Under the pieces are notes generated by a model. It was not told the DNA's origin and did not search any database. It worked only from the letters and a program-made list of their open reading frames with translations. Of a stretch of DNA of 64,000 nucleotides, positions 34,392 to 42,771 are shown in pieces. Positions within the stretch are counted from its first letter, which is position 1. The number at the start of each line of letters is the position of its first letter. Source of the stretch: Cyclaneusma minus (taxonomy: Eukaryota; Ascomycota; Leotiomycetes; Marthamycetales; Marthamycetaceae); assembly GCA_037179335.1 (NCBI GenBank), contig JAKZHN010000033.1, forward strand, positions 248,001 to 312,000, given 5' to 3'. A program made the position numbers and the translations under genes.

Positions 34392-34510
34392 ACGACAGCT
34401 AGCAAGATCGGTGGTTGAACAGAAACTACGTACTGACGTCTGAACGAATGCAAAATCACGTGGACTTTGAAGTAGGGCTAGCTTGCTGGACGGATGGGTA
34501 CAAATAGCTC
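34392..34510 (+). promoter_or_regulatory. Array 2 unit B1 promoter
   Basis: Inverted element ACGACAGCTAGCAAGATCGG at 34393, CACGTG at 34457-34462 and a TATA-like GGGTACAAATAGCTCTTCC at 34497. Confidence 0.6.
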
Positions 34511-34791
34511 TTCCATCCTCGCGAGTATTGGGACAGAGAGACCAAACAGCAAGCATTGGCGGTACGATTCCACCTTTTGGTGATCTGGATGTGTCTTCGG
34601 GCACTGTTGTAAGACAAAGAGAAAAGTGTTATGAGACTGCTGGGTAAGGAAGCTAGAATACCTGATGCTGTTTTTTTTTGTTTGTCTAGTGAGGGAAGGG
34701 CAGCTAGCGGGATGGCAGCAGAGAGATCTGACCAGCGGTGCTTGATTGAAGCGGTGGTAGGCATTCTATGCGACGTGGTTGGGTGCTAGTA

Positions 34792-34914
34792 GTGACAGCA
34801 GATAGTAGCAGTGGCGGTGTAACTCGGCACACGTGGGGATCGCGTGGGGATCACGTAGACTTAGCCTAGTGAGAGAAAGGGAAGATGCTTGCTTGACTTG
34901 CTAGGTATAAATAA
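34792..34914 (+). promoter_or_regulatory. Array 2 unit B2 promoter
   Basis: Inverted element TGACAGCAGATAGTAGCAG at ~34793, CACGTG at 34830-34835 and TATAAATA at 34906-34913. Confidence 0.65.
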
Positions 34915-35205
34915 CACCTCTTGCCTTGCAATTATTGGGGCAGACTCACGTTGTCTGTCACGTTGTCTGTATGCAAGAGTGGAGGTTTTCGAAGTTCAAA
35001 CCCATGTTCTAGGTCCTATCACAACTACTCTCTTCGAGCTTGCCAATCGTGGATCCAAAAACGCATACAATTTTCCTTGTGTCGATTTTTCGACCTGAGA
35101 CTGGCTTCGAGAATCAGCATTGGGCAGGACAGTAGACTATTCTAGATGACAGCGGTCGAGAGGATCGGGGGTAGGTATTCTACGTCACCTCCTTTATGTT
35201 CCACA

Positions 35206-35322
35206 GACAACAGCTAACAAGATCGACAGTGAAACTTTCCCTGCACGCAGCACCGATTTAGGATGAATCACGTGGAGTTGGACTAGCTGGAAGTTCCTGC
35301 CTTCTTCTAATGTATAAATAGC
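35206..35322 (+). promoter_or_regulatory. Array 2 unit B3 promoter
   Basis: Inverted element ACAGCTAACAAGATCGACAG at 35209-35228, CACGTG at 35269-35274 and TATAAATAG from 35313. This is the clearest B-type unit. Confidence 0.7.
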
Positions 35323-35520
35323 AATTCTTGCTCCACGAATACTGACCCATAGACAAATGAGACATGCCGCATGGCACATGGGGAGTCCAGGCCAGTACCG
35401 TGGCATGGTTCCCAGATTCCTCCTTCCTTACGGCTACTGTTTAAGCCGCAGATGCTACGATGATTTGCACATCTATCCCTTTTCTGACGTGGGATCTGCT
35501 TCGGCGTTTGTCGACCGAGA

Positions 35521-35666
35521 ACGACAGCAGACTGGTTCCTTCGACAGGAGTCGTCGAGTTTGACGGCAATGTCTCTCGCCCCCCCTTAGTTTGTTACCCG
35601 CTTGAGATGTGTCACGTGAAATACAGTAAGACTTCGAGCTACTCTCTGCTTTTAGGTATAAATAGA
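35521..35666 (+). promoter_or_regulatory. Array 2 unit B4 promoter
   Basis: Inverted element ACGACAGCAGACTGG..CGACAGG at 35521-35548, CACGTG at 35613-35618 and GGTATAAATAG at 35655-35665. Confidence 0.68.
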
Positions 35667-35868
35667 CCTTCTTTCTCTGTTAATATTGAAGCAGAGAAGT
35701 ATCTGGAGTGGAACCTTCACATTTGTGACCCATCCGTTCCTGCAGGTGTTATTTCAGGCTTCTTTCTCTAGGCGGCAGCTAGTTTGTCGAACAGACAACG
35801 TTACAATGGACTCAAGGATCACTTTTCTGGTTGCGGCTTCCAATTCCCTGATTCTGAGCCTGTGGCTA

Positions 35869-35998
35869 GAAGACAGCAAACTTATCCTACCGGTGGCACC
35901 TAATTGAATCGAAGGTAAGTATCGTCTGTGATGACTCTCTGTAGTAAGTCGTCAGGTGAGCCGAGCTAGAAGTCTCTGATTCCAAGGTATATAAGGGG
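35869..35998 (+). promoter_or_regulatory. Array 2 unit B5 promoter, diverged
   Basis: Weak inverted element GAAGACAGCAAACTTATC near 35870 and GGTATATAAGGGG at 35986. A 72-codon frame starts at 36004, too close to the TATA for that ATG to be the start. An internal ATG at 36037 is possible but has no counterpart in other units. Confidence 0.5.
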
Positions 35999-36900
35999 AT
36001 GCAATGCCGCTGATATCTGTGCATAACCTCGTGAGCATGTTAGCTGACAGCATGAACACGATCGATACATCCGATGACACAGATCTAGCCACATCGGCTA
36101 CTTCGACCGACTTTTTCGCGAACACGGATCCAGATATTACAAAGCGCGTTGAGGTCCTCTACAAACACAAGGCGATTACAAAGGGCTTGCAAGTCTTGAC
36201 TGTAAAGCTACACTCAGCATAGATCCCAAGACACGTTTGGAAACTAGGCATTTTGAAGAGACATGCACTTGATGCTGCCGCCATTTTTTTTAACTCAGTT
36301 TATTGTCCGATCTATCTAAATATCGAGATATGCGGTCGGCGTCTATTGTACATGTGTTTTATGCTTATAATAGGAAACCAATTGCAGAAAGAAAACCTGT
36401 TATCCGGGCTTCGCCGGAACCCCTTCAGCGGGGTCTTCAAATTATGCTGTCGAGCCGTAGTTGAATAGCTTCCGAGAAGACCTGATGAATGGATCGAGAC
36501 AAATCAAGGCCCTTCGGTATAGCTCGAGAGGGCCGGAGACCGTGTTGTTGCCTTGACTGTCGTCGCGTCGGCGTGTTGTTGTGGTGACGCTGGCGGATCT
36601 CCGAGGATACGCGTTGTTGTGAACTCTAATTGGAATCATCTGGACTTGGACATGCCCCGCATGTTTTCTCCCGCCACCATGACTCCTACACACTCCACAT
36701 CTCTCCCAATTGAGTCCTCACCGACTCACACCCCCGCCCCATTAAAAGAAGCTCCTTGAAGCTGAATCAATCGCTCTTGCTGCCGCCATTGAACGTCATC
36801 TGAGACCGAAATTATCATGGTTTATTTCGTTGCACATTATTCTGTTTTGGACATGGTACTTACTTGCTCCATCATGTGTGTTCGGTAACAGACCCCTGCC

Positions 36901-37010
36901 ACCGACAGCAGTCAAGGGCAAGGACGGTGAGAATTCCAGTACAATGAACTGTGAAACAGCCACTTGGCCCTCGCCTGCTTAAGATACTGAGATTTCTAGG
37001 TATAAAAGCA
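36901..37010 (+). promoter_or_regulatory. Array 2 unit B6 promoter
   Basis: Inverted element ACCGACAGCAGTCAAGG at 36901 and AGGTATAAAAGC with the TATA at 37001. Confidence 0.65.
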
Positions 37011-37190
37011 TGCTCTTCCAGTGAGAATTTGGACAGAATCTTCTCAGCGTTCAGCCACATACCACGGATCCTAGTCCATGTCCTTGGAATGTTGTATAGA
37101 CTCTCTCTATACGGATTTTTGTAGAGCTAAGCTAAACTTGCATGTATCTCTTCCGAGCTTGAAATTAGGGATTCACTTTGGATGGCTGCG

Positions 37191-37326
37191 AGGACGGCAG
37201 ATTTGTCTCATTGATAGTAGTGAGAATGCTCGGTGGTGACTTTTACACGCAAAGTGTATCGTGTCAATCACAAGAGAACTTCTTGGGCTGCGGATATCTG
37301 GTCTCTGCTTTTGGGGTATAAATATG
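37191..37326 (+). promoter_or_regulatory. Array 2 unit B7 promoter
   Basis: Diverged inverted element AGGACGGCAGATTTGTC at 37191 and GGGTATAAATATG with the TATA at 37317. Confidence 0.6.
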
Positions 37327-37559
37327 TTCCTTCCATTTGCCAAATTGTGTCAGGGAAAGAGAACGTAGGAAAAACCGTTCATGCACCGTGTCATTGCAGG
37401 ATCCGGCGTTCCTGGACAACGTCGCATTTCTTCATCTCTCTTTGTAAAATGGTCCTTGTCGATTGGATGAAGAAAGAAACCCCTGATTTTTTTTCTTCTG
37501 AATCTGATCACGAACCTGGTTTGAGTATTTGGCGCAAGTGAGAGCAATACTGCTCGTTG

Positions 37560-37622
37560 ACGGTAGCTACCTAAGTAGGGAGACCGGTGGTGAGAACTTT
37601 CATGCGAGCGGTTAAAAGGGAG
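37560..37622 (+). promoter_or_regulatory. Array 2 unit B8, degenerate
   Basis: ACGGTAGCTACCTAAGTAGG followed by GACCGGTGGTGAGAAC resembles the inverted element. GGTTAAAAGGG at ~37610 stands where the TATA box would be. This is the last plus-strand trace before orientation switches. Confidence 0.35.
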
Positions 37623-37872
37623 GTTGGGTAAACACCAGAACCGAGCAAATGACAGCAGCTATCCATTGTGACAAATCATGCTGTTTATGTTGATAGCTAC
37701 GTTGCTCAGCCAGGCCTCTCTGTTCTGTGACTTTTACTAAGCATACCTTTGTCGTTCCGACTTACCAAGGAGAGAGAGAATTGAGGTGTCGTGGTTATTT
37801 CACTCCTATCGCACCATGAAGCAGTAGGTGGTTGTTACCAATCATGGCTCAGCAAGTGTGGACGAGGCTCTT

Positions 37873-37972
37873 CTTTTATACCTTTCTGGCTTCAACAAAT
37901 AAGCTTGCAATATGAGCAGCAAAATATGAAACAGAGATAGCGAACGACAGCAGCTGGCAGGACCGACGCTGG
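37873..37972 (-). promoter_or_regulatory. Array 2 unit M1 promoter
   Basis: On the minus strand the element (CCAGCTGCTGTCGTT, plus coordinates 37944-37971) precedes GGTATAAAAGAAGAG (TATA 37873-37880). The start region contains ACTTGCTGAGCCATGATTGG, matching the array 1 start consensus. Confidence 0.7.
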
Positions 37973-38153
37973 ACAGTCTTGCAATAGGGTTGAAGATCGC
38001 CTTAAGTCTACCGTTCCGAAATAGATAGATCTTACCTACGACCGTGGAGAGACTGACCAGTACAGATCCTGAGATAGTGTATACAAATCCATCTCCATCA
38101 GCTTCAAGGAAAGGGCAGGAAGTCGTGGGCGAACAAGCTCATAGGGTCTCTTC

Positions 38154-38236
38154 CTTTTATAGCTGATCCCCTGAGAGTGGACATCTGAAGGAGCAGCGAC
38201 AGCGAAAAGTGACACCATTGGAAGATCGATCCAGTT
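38154..38236 (-). promoter_or_regulatory. Array 2 unit M2 promoter
   Basis: A diverged element (GGATCGATCTTCC and TCGCTGTCGCTGC) lies at 38193-38234 and AGCTATAAAAGG at ~38154-38164. The downstream start region contains GAGCTTGTTCGCCCACGAC. Confidence 0.65.
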
Positions 38237-38378
38237 TTGACGTAGATTCAGCCTTTCCACGTCGTAGGACTCTTTTTTCGCGGCCATTTGAGAACGTAGA
38301 GCGAGTCGAGAGGCCGCAGGTCCATAAGTCGGACGGATGATCATTGTGGGTTTGAAAGAAGTCAGAACAGTTCGATGA

Positions 38379-38397
38379 CCTTTATATAGGAGATATC
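38379..38397 (-). promoter_or_regulatory. Array 2 unit M3, TATA only
   Basis: CTATATAAAGG reads on the minus strand at 38379-38390. The CTGTCG element is absent; a tRNA-like element lies just upstream instead. Confidence 0.4.
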
Positions 38398-38474
38398 GTG
38401 GCGCATGTCAGAGTGCCACGCCACAGCGGAAACCATGCCCTTCTGCCAAGAAAAAAAAGTTAAGAAAAAAAAGA

Positions 38475-38592
38475 CAAAAAAGTAGATTATCAGATTCGAA
38501 CCAACACCTGCGACAGGTTCAGGGACCAATATAGAATTGTTTCCAGACTTAAGAGCGAACTCAGCATACAACGCTATACCAACTAGGCTATT
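38475..38592 (-). tRNA. tRNA-like Pol III element (degenerate tRNA or tRNA-derived SINE)
   Basis: On the minus strand the sequence has an A-box-like TAGCCTAGTTGGTATAGCG (plus 38573-38591), a B-box GGTTCGAATC (38493-38502) and, ~12-18 bp later, runs of six and eight T that fit a Pol III terminator. A T-arm can be drawn, but the acceptor stem does not pair well and I cannot place an anticodon with confidence. A tRNA pseudogene, an intron-containing tRNA or a SINE head are all possible. It sits between two promoter units. Confidence 0.45.
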
Positions 38593-38727
38593 TCACCCCC
38601 TGAATCGATGGTTTTCATATGAGAGAATTGGTATATGTGCCACTCTCAGCCAACTTTCCAGCCGCAGAATCAGGCAAGGCCAACGAGGGATATCTGCAGA
38701 GCTCCATATGAGACTATCGCTGAAGGT

Positions 38728-38830
38728 GATAGCTTCGTGAATTGTTGGTCTCCCAGTCTCTCACCAAAGAGATTTGGAACAGCAGCACATCTAGCCAACC
38801 GACAGCAGCTGGGGAACTCGACAGTGAAGA
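38728..38830 (-). promoter_or_regulatory. Array 2 unit M4 promoter, TATA decayed
   Basis: A strong element (CACTGTCGAG and CCAGCTGCTGTCGG on the minus strand) lies at 38799-38829. The box position reads AGCTATCACC (~38728-38736), a decayed TATA. Confidence 0.55.
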
Positions 38831-39025
38831 CCCTAGCGTGAGGTACTAAATAATTTCCAACATGGACTGGGCCCGTCATACCGCACTGGAACTTTCTTTA
38901 AGCATGGTCAGCAAAGAGACCAAATCATCAGAGGGTAAAATGTTGCACGTATGTACCTGTAATTTCACCATTCCGAGATACTTGACCCAGAAGAACCGTG
39001 ACTCTGCAAGCATGGGAGAGTCTCT

Positions 39026-39125
39026 CTTTTTATAGCTACTCGTCCTCGCAAATGTTGAGGACTCTTAAAATGCAGAGCCAAACAAAGAACGAATGAAAGA
39101 CAGCAGCTGATAGATTCGACAGTAA
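39026..39125 (-). promoter_or_regulatory. Array 2 unit M5 promoter
   Basis: Element ACTGTCGAATCTATCAGCTG plus CTGTC at 39097-39125 (minus strand) and AGCTATAAAAAGAGAG at ~39023-39037. Confidence 0.7.
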
Positions 39126-39321
39126 GACGGTCAGGCGGTTGAGGACCGAGTCCAGCCTGGACTCTGGCTTGGGCCTCTCCGCTTTGAGATTTCGTGATCA
39201 CGGCTGTGAGGGATCGGAACGTCGTGTGTGCAGCCAGTGTGCTTGAGTCCTATGGTTTCAACATTCTTTCGCTGGCTGGAGTAGTAGAAGACTGGAGCTA
39301 TAGAGGTTGGAGGCTTGTCCG

Positions 39322-39430
39322 CTTTTATAGATAACTCCCCACAGAATCCAAGAGAAACTGAATAACATCCACGCTAGCAGCAGAAACAAGCGAAAACCGA
39401 AAGACGACAGCTGTTGGGATCGACGGTAGA
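39322..39430 (-). promoter_or_regulatory. Array 2 unit M6 promoter
   Basis: Element ACCGTCGATCC then AACAGCTGTCGTCTTTC at 39399-39430 (minus) and CTATAAAAGCGG at ~39320-39331. Confidence 0.68.
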
Positions 39431-39636
39431 AGCCAGGTCCTTGATAATTTGTGAATCAAACCTGTCTGACCTTAACATCTTCGCTGCGGAAATTGCTAGG
39501 CATATTCACAATTCCACATGAAAATGGAGAAGATCTTTTCTGCCCCGACTTCCAACGCATCTGTGGATTGGTTATTATGCCATCTGAGCAGATCATACAG
39601 ATTGCGAATCTTAGCCCAACAATCTCAAAAGGGCCC

Positions 39637-39735
39637 CTCTTTTTATATCCGAATTTGGGTTCTTCGCCAAAGAAAGTGTGAGTAGCAGCAGGAAACCAGC
39701 GAACAGGCAGCAGTGGGTAGGAACCACAGTGAAGG
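39637..39735 (-). promoter_or_regulatory. Array 2 unit M7 promoter
   Basis: Element CACTGTGGTTCC then CACTGCTGCCTGTTC at 39701-39734 (minus) and GATATAAAAAGAGG at ~39637-39650. Confidence 0.62.
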
Positions 39736-39770
39736 GAATCTAATGATCTAAAATAGCGGCAGAATAGAGC

Positions 39771-39794
39771 GGGTGACAGCAGTTAACAGCATCG
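39771..39794 (-). promoter_or_regulatory. Array 2 extra element M8 without TATA
   Basis: CTCGATGCTG then TTAACTGCTGTCAC on the minus strand resembles the shared element, but no TATA lies at the usual distance. It may be a second element of unit M7. Confidence 0.45.
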
Positions 39795-40006
39795 AGAATA
39801 AGAAGGAAAACAAAGCCTTGAAAATAAAGCTGTGTTCGTCGAATTGTTTTTAGATGGTCTTCCAGCAATCTGAAATCTGCTGAATCTCCTTGCTTGCTTG
39901 GAGAGATGAGAATAGCTTACGTCGCAAAGCGCTTTTGGAAAAAGTCCCATCAGTGCTCGCTTCACCCGTTTTCAGGCTCTGACCTGATAATGCTGGAAGA
40001 AACCTA

Positions 40007-40099
40007 GTTTTTATAGCTGATCCTCTCCTCAAGCATCAAAGGTTATGTGGAACAACAGTGTGAACAGTCAAACGACAGCAGCTGTCAGAGCCGACATAA
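40007..40099 (-). promoter_or_regulatory. Array 2 unit M9 promoter
   Basis: Element TGTCGGCTCTGAC then AGCTGCTGTCGTT at 40071-40097 (minus) and TCAGCTATAAAAACTAGG at ~40003-40020. Confidence 0.7.
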
Positions 40100-40291
40100 G
40101 CAAGCAAAAGCCTTGGCAGTGGAAACGAAATCTGTGCTCGCTTCTTTTGGTACTGTATGGGATCTACCAAATAGTTCATAAAGACCAGAAAGATTTGTAA
40201 CCTAGTGCCTTGCACATGCCCGTCTCCTCAAGATGAAGGTCGTTGTAAGGAGATTGTGAATAGTGGTTTAGCAAGCTCGGAAGAGCCTCTC

Positions 40292-40396
40292 CTTTTGTAG
40301 ATATCTGGCACTGAACTATTCACTGAGGGAATATCCGATCGGCTCAAGTGACAGGAACTACCTGTGGAACGGCAGGAGCTATTGGCACCGACGCTG
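40292..40396 (-). promoter_or_regulatory. Array 2 unit M10 promoter, outermost
   Basis: A diverged element (GCGTCGGTGCC then AGCTCCTGCCGT, minus) lies at 40369-40394 and ATCTACAAAAGGAGAG at ~40289-40304. The start region keeps CCGAGCTTGCTAAACCAC. Confidence 0.55.
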
Positions 40397-40678
40397 GTAC
40401 TGGCCTGTTAATGAAAGTTGAGCAATCCTAGACACAGGAAGAAGCCTTTCTCCCTTCTCAGAGTCAATTATCCACTCATCCACGTCTCCTTGAGACTGGA
40501 GGCTTACTGAGAAGGATGGGCACTAACTAGTAAGCTTCATTTGCAATCATGTGCGTTGGAAATTGAAAGTTCTGGGAAACTACCATCAATCGATCTATTA
40601 GTCTCCGCACTAGGTAACTACCTGTATAACCACACTAGCCCGATCCCAACACCACGGCAGCAGCACTCACTCCACCCC

Positions 40679-41972
40679 TTAATCCTCATTCGGTCCCTTG
40701 ATCAACATCTTAATACCCCTGCCCTCATGCACCGTCTTAAACGCCTCCTCCGCCTCCTTAAACCCCACCGTCCCCGTAATCAACTTCTTCACATCCACCT
40801 TCCCACTACTCACCAACTCCAGCGCCAACTTATAATCCCCACTCCCATACCTAAAGCTCCCCCTCGCCGTAACCTCCTTCATACACAACGCCATAATCGG
40901 AAAGTTAATATCCGGTCTTCCCATGCCTCCCTGCACAAAACTGCCTCCTCGTCTCACAACATGCAGACAAGCTTGAATACTAGGCTCCGCACCAGATGCA
41001 TCAATCACCACATCCGCGCCCTCGTTCTCCAATCCAGTATTGTCGCCCAAGCCGGCAAGCTCAATGATTTTCTTGGCGTTTTCCTCGGCGGGGATGCGCT
41101 GCGAGGAATATGTATGCGTCGCAGCAAAGTCCTTCGCAAACTCCAACCGCTGCTCCTGAATATCAACAGCCACGATCTTCCCCGCGCCAAACTCCCTCGC
41201 CACAGCCATACACAGCAATCCCACGGGTCCCGCACCCATAACAACGACACTATTTCCCGGCTGCACCTGTGCCTGCTTCACAATATGCACAGCAACAGCC
41301 AGCGGTTCCAAGAGTGCGCCTTCAGCCGTACTCACATGCTCAGGCAGCTTGTAGCAGAAATCGGCGGGCGAGACCCAGAAACCGGTCAGGGTGCCGTCGT
41401 AGGGGGGCGTGGCGGCGAAGACCATGGAGGGGCAGAGATTGTAGTGTCCGGAGAGGCAGGGAGAGCAGCGTCGGCAGGGCGCGCCGGGCTCGATGGCTAC
41501 GCGGTCGCCGGGGACGAGGGAGGTGACAGAGGAGCCGGTGGAGATTACGGTTCCGGATGATTCGTGGCCGAGGACCATGGGGTCGGTGAGCTTCATGGAG
41601 CCGATGGCGCCTTCGTGCCAGTAGTGGACCTGTGGTTGGGGGAGTGATTAGTGTTGGAGCTGAAGAATGGGAATGGGTGGGTATGGATGGGAGGGGAAGT
41701 TTAGAAGGAGGAAGATTCGCTCGAAAGAGTATCAAAAGGAGGCTTACATCGCTACCGCAGATGCCGGTGTAGTTGACGGCGACGAGAACATCGTAGGGAG
41801 ACTTGATGCTGGGGAGAGGCTTCTCCTCATATTTCACAGTATGAGGCTTCTCAAGGACAAAAGAGAGGTTCTACACAACAATGATCAGTCAATCAACCCC
41901 ATCATCCCCTTCCATGCCGGGAAGCCAACTTACGCTTTTGCCCTCAGTGGTGAGAGAGGTTGCGGTAGCCAT
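40679..41972 (-). CDS. xdhA: Xylitol dehydrogenase / D-xylulose reductase (Zn-dependent MDR family)
   Basis: The model on the minus strand joins 41972-41934, 41870-41748 and 41629-40679, 370 residues. Both introns have clean GT..AG borders. Key parts are YTGICGSDVHYW (catalytic Cys51), VLGHESSG (His76, Glu77), the structural zinc cysteines 106, 109, 112 and 120 in CRRCSPC..NLC, the nucleotide loop GAGPVG (~186-191) and Asp210 in VAVDIQ, which favours NAD. FAATPPYDGTL and GSFRYGSGDYKLA are typical of polyol dehydrogenases of this branch. The enzyme oxidises xylitol to D-xylulose in the fungal pentose pathway. Sorbitol or L-arabitol dehydrogenase activity is the main alternative. The gene is intact and lies next to array 2, about 280 bp from its last unit. 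Confidence 0.9.
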
Positions 41973-42771
41973 ATTGTCGAGTGTGAATTGCAATCGGCTT
42001 CAGTACAGTCAAGTGGACGTCAAAGGTTTCTCTGCACAAGCCACGAATTACGAATGGAATATGTTGGATAGGCGAGGAACGAGGACACGAGAAAGGTTAA
42101 GGAAGTTAAATGGCATAAGCTCGGGGTATGAAATGCATAACCTGAACCTACTACAGCTTGCACGGTGCTGGAGCTGGTGCAAAAGCAAATTGAACGTCAC
42201 CGATGACCGAAGTCAATCGACCCCGCGGCCCCACCTGACGTCAATCCCATTGTCACGATGCAGGGCTATCGGCATCTCATCTCGCTGTTTGGCGGTCTCT
42301 GCTGGAGCTTTGACAATACAGCCGTGTCAAACCGCTGATTTGGCTGTCAAAAGGCAAGCGGGGTTTGCACCGCTGCCCCTGAAGACTGGACTCGTGATGC
42401 CAAAACAATTCCATTCAATGTTGGATTGATCCGCCCCAATTACGTCGGCGCTGCACGGTGTCGGAATGCCGAATGTGGGAAAAGCCGAGCGCGGGGTCGA
42501 TGTGCTATTAATAGCCATCTGGGATCGAATTCAGGGGATCAACTCTGAAGCAACGTATGTTGATTCTGTTGATGATACCGACAGAAATGATAAGCAACTA
42601 AAATGAGTATCGAGTGCCACCCAACGCAAATAACATATATTCGCCGACCCATGCAATTCCGTGTGAACTCCATGCTGTCGACTCCGAATGCTAGCTGGGG
42701 CCCCGACTCCGCGCCAAATGTATCGAGCAAATATCAAACGCCGGTTCCCTGTCATCCGCCATGACTCCCTT
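41973..42771. other. Intergenic DNA between xdhA and the kelch-BTB gene
   Basis: This contains the promoter of xdhA and the 3' flank of the kelch-BTB gene. No other gene or repeat was recognised. Confidence 0.5.

Larger units (their letters stand above)
34392..40400. repeat. Promoter-unit array 2: plus-strand block 34.4-37.6 kb facing a minus-strand block 37.8-40.4 kb
   Basis: The same upstream element as in array 1 recurs here. In the plus-strand block it is read in its reverse-complement form (ACGACAGCTAGCAAGATCG), followed in several units by CACGTG and then GGTATAAATAG. In the minus-strand block the element and TATA have the same relative order as in array 1 when read on the minus strand, with boxes such as AGCTATAAAAAG. 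The two blocks point toward each other and meet near 37.6-37.8 kb. The minus-strand units also keep the array 1 start region, for example GAGCTTGCTAAACCACTATT downstream of the box at 40292. This shows that both arrays belong to one family. Confidence 0.8.

Noticed and set aside
40541..41560. 339-codon plus-strand frame antisense to xdhA
   Set aside because: It is a shadow of the dehydrogenase gene with no domain, and the dehydrogenase frame is unambiguous.
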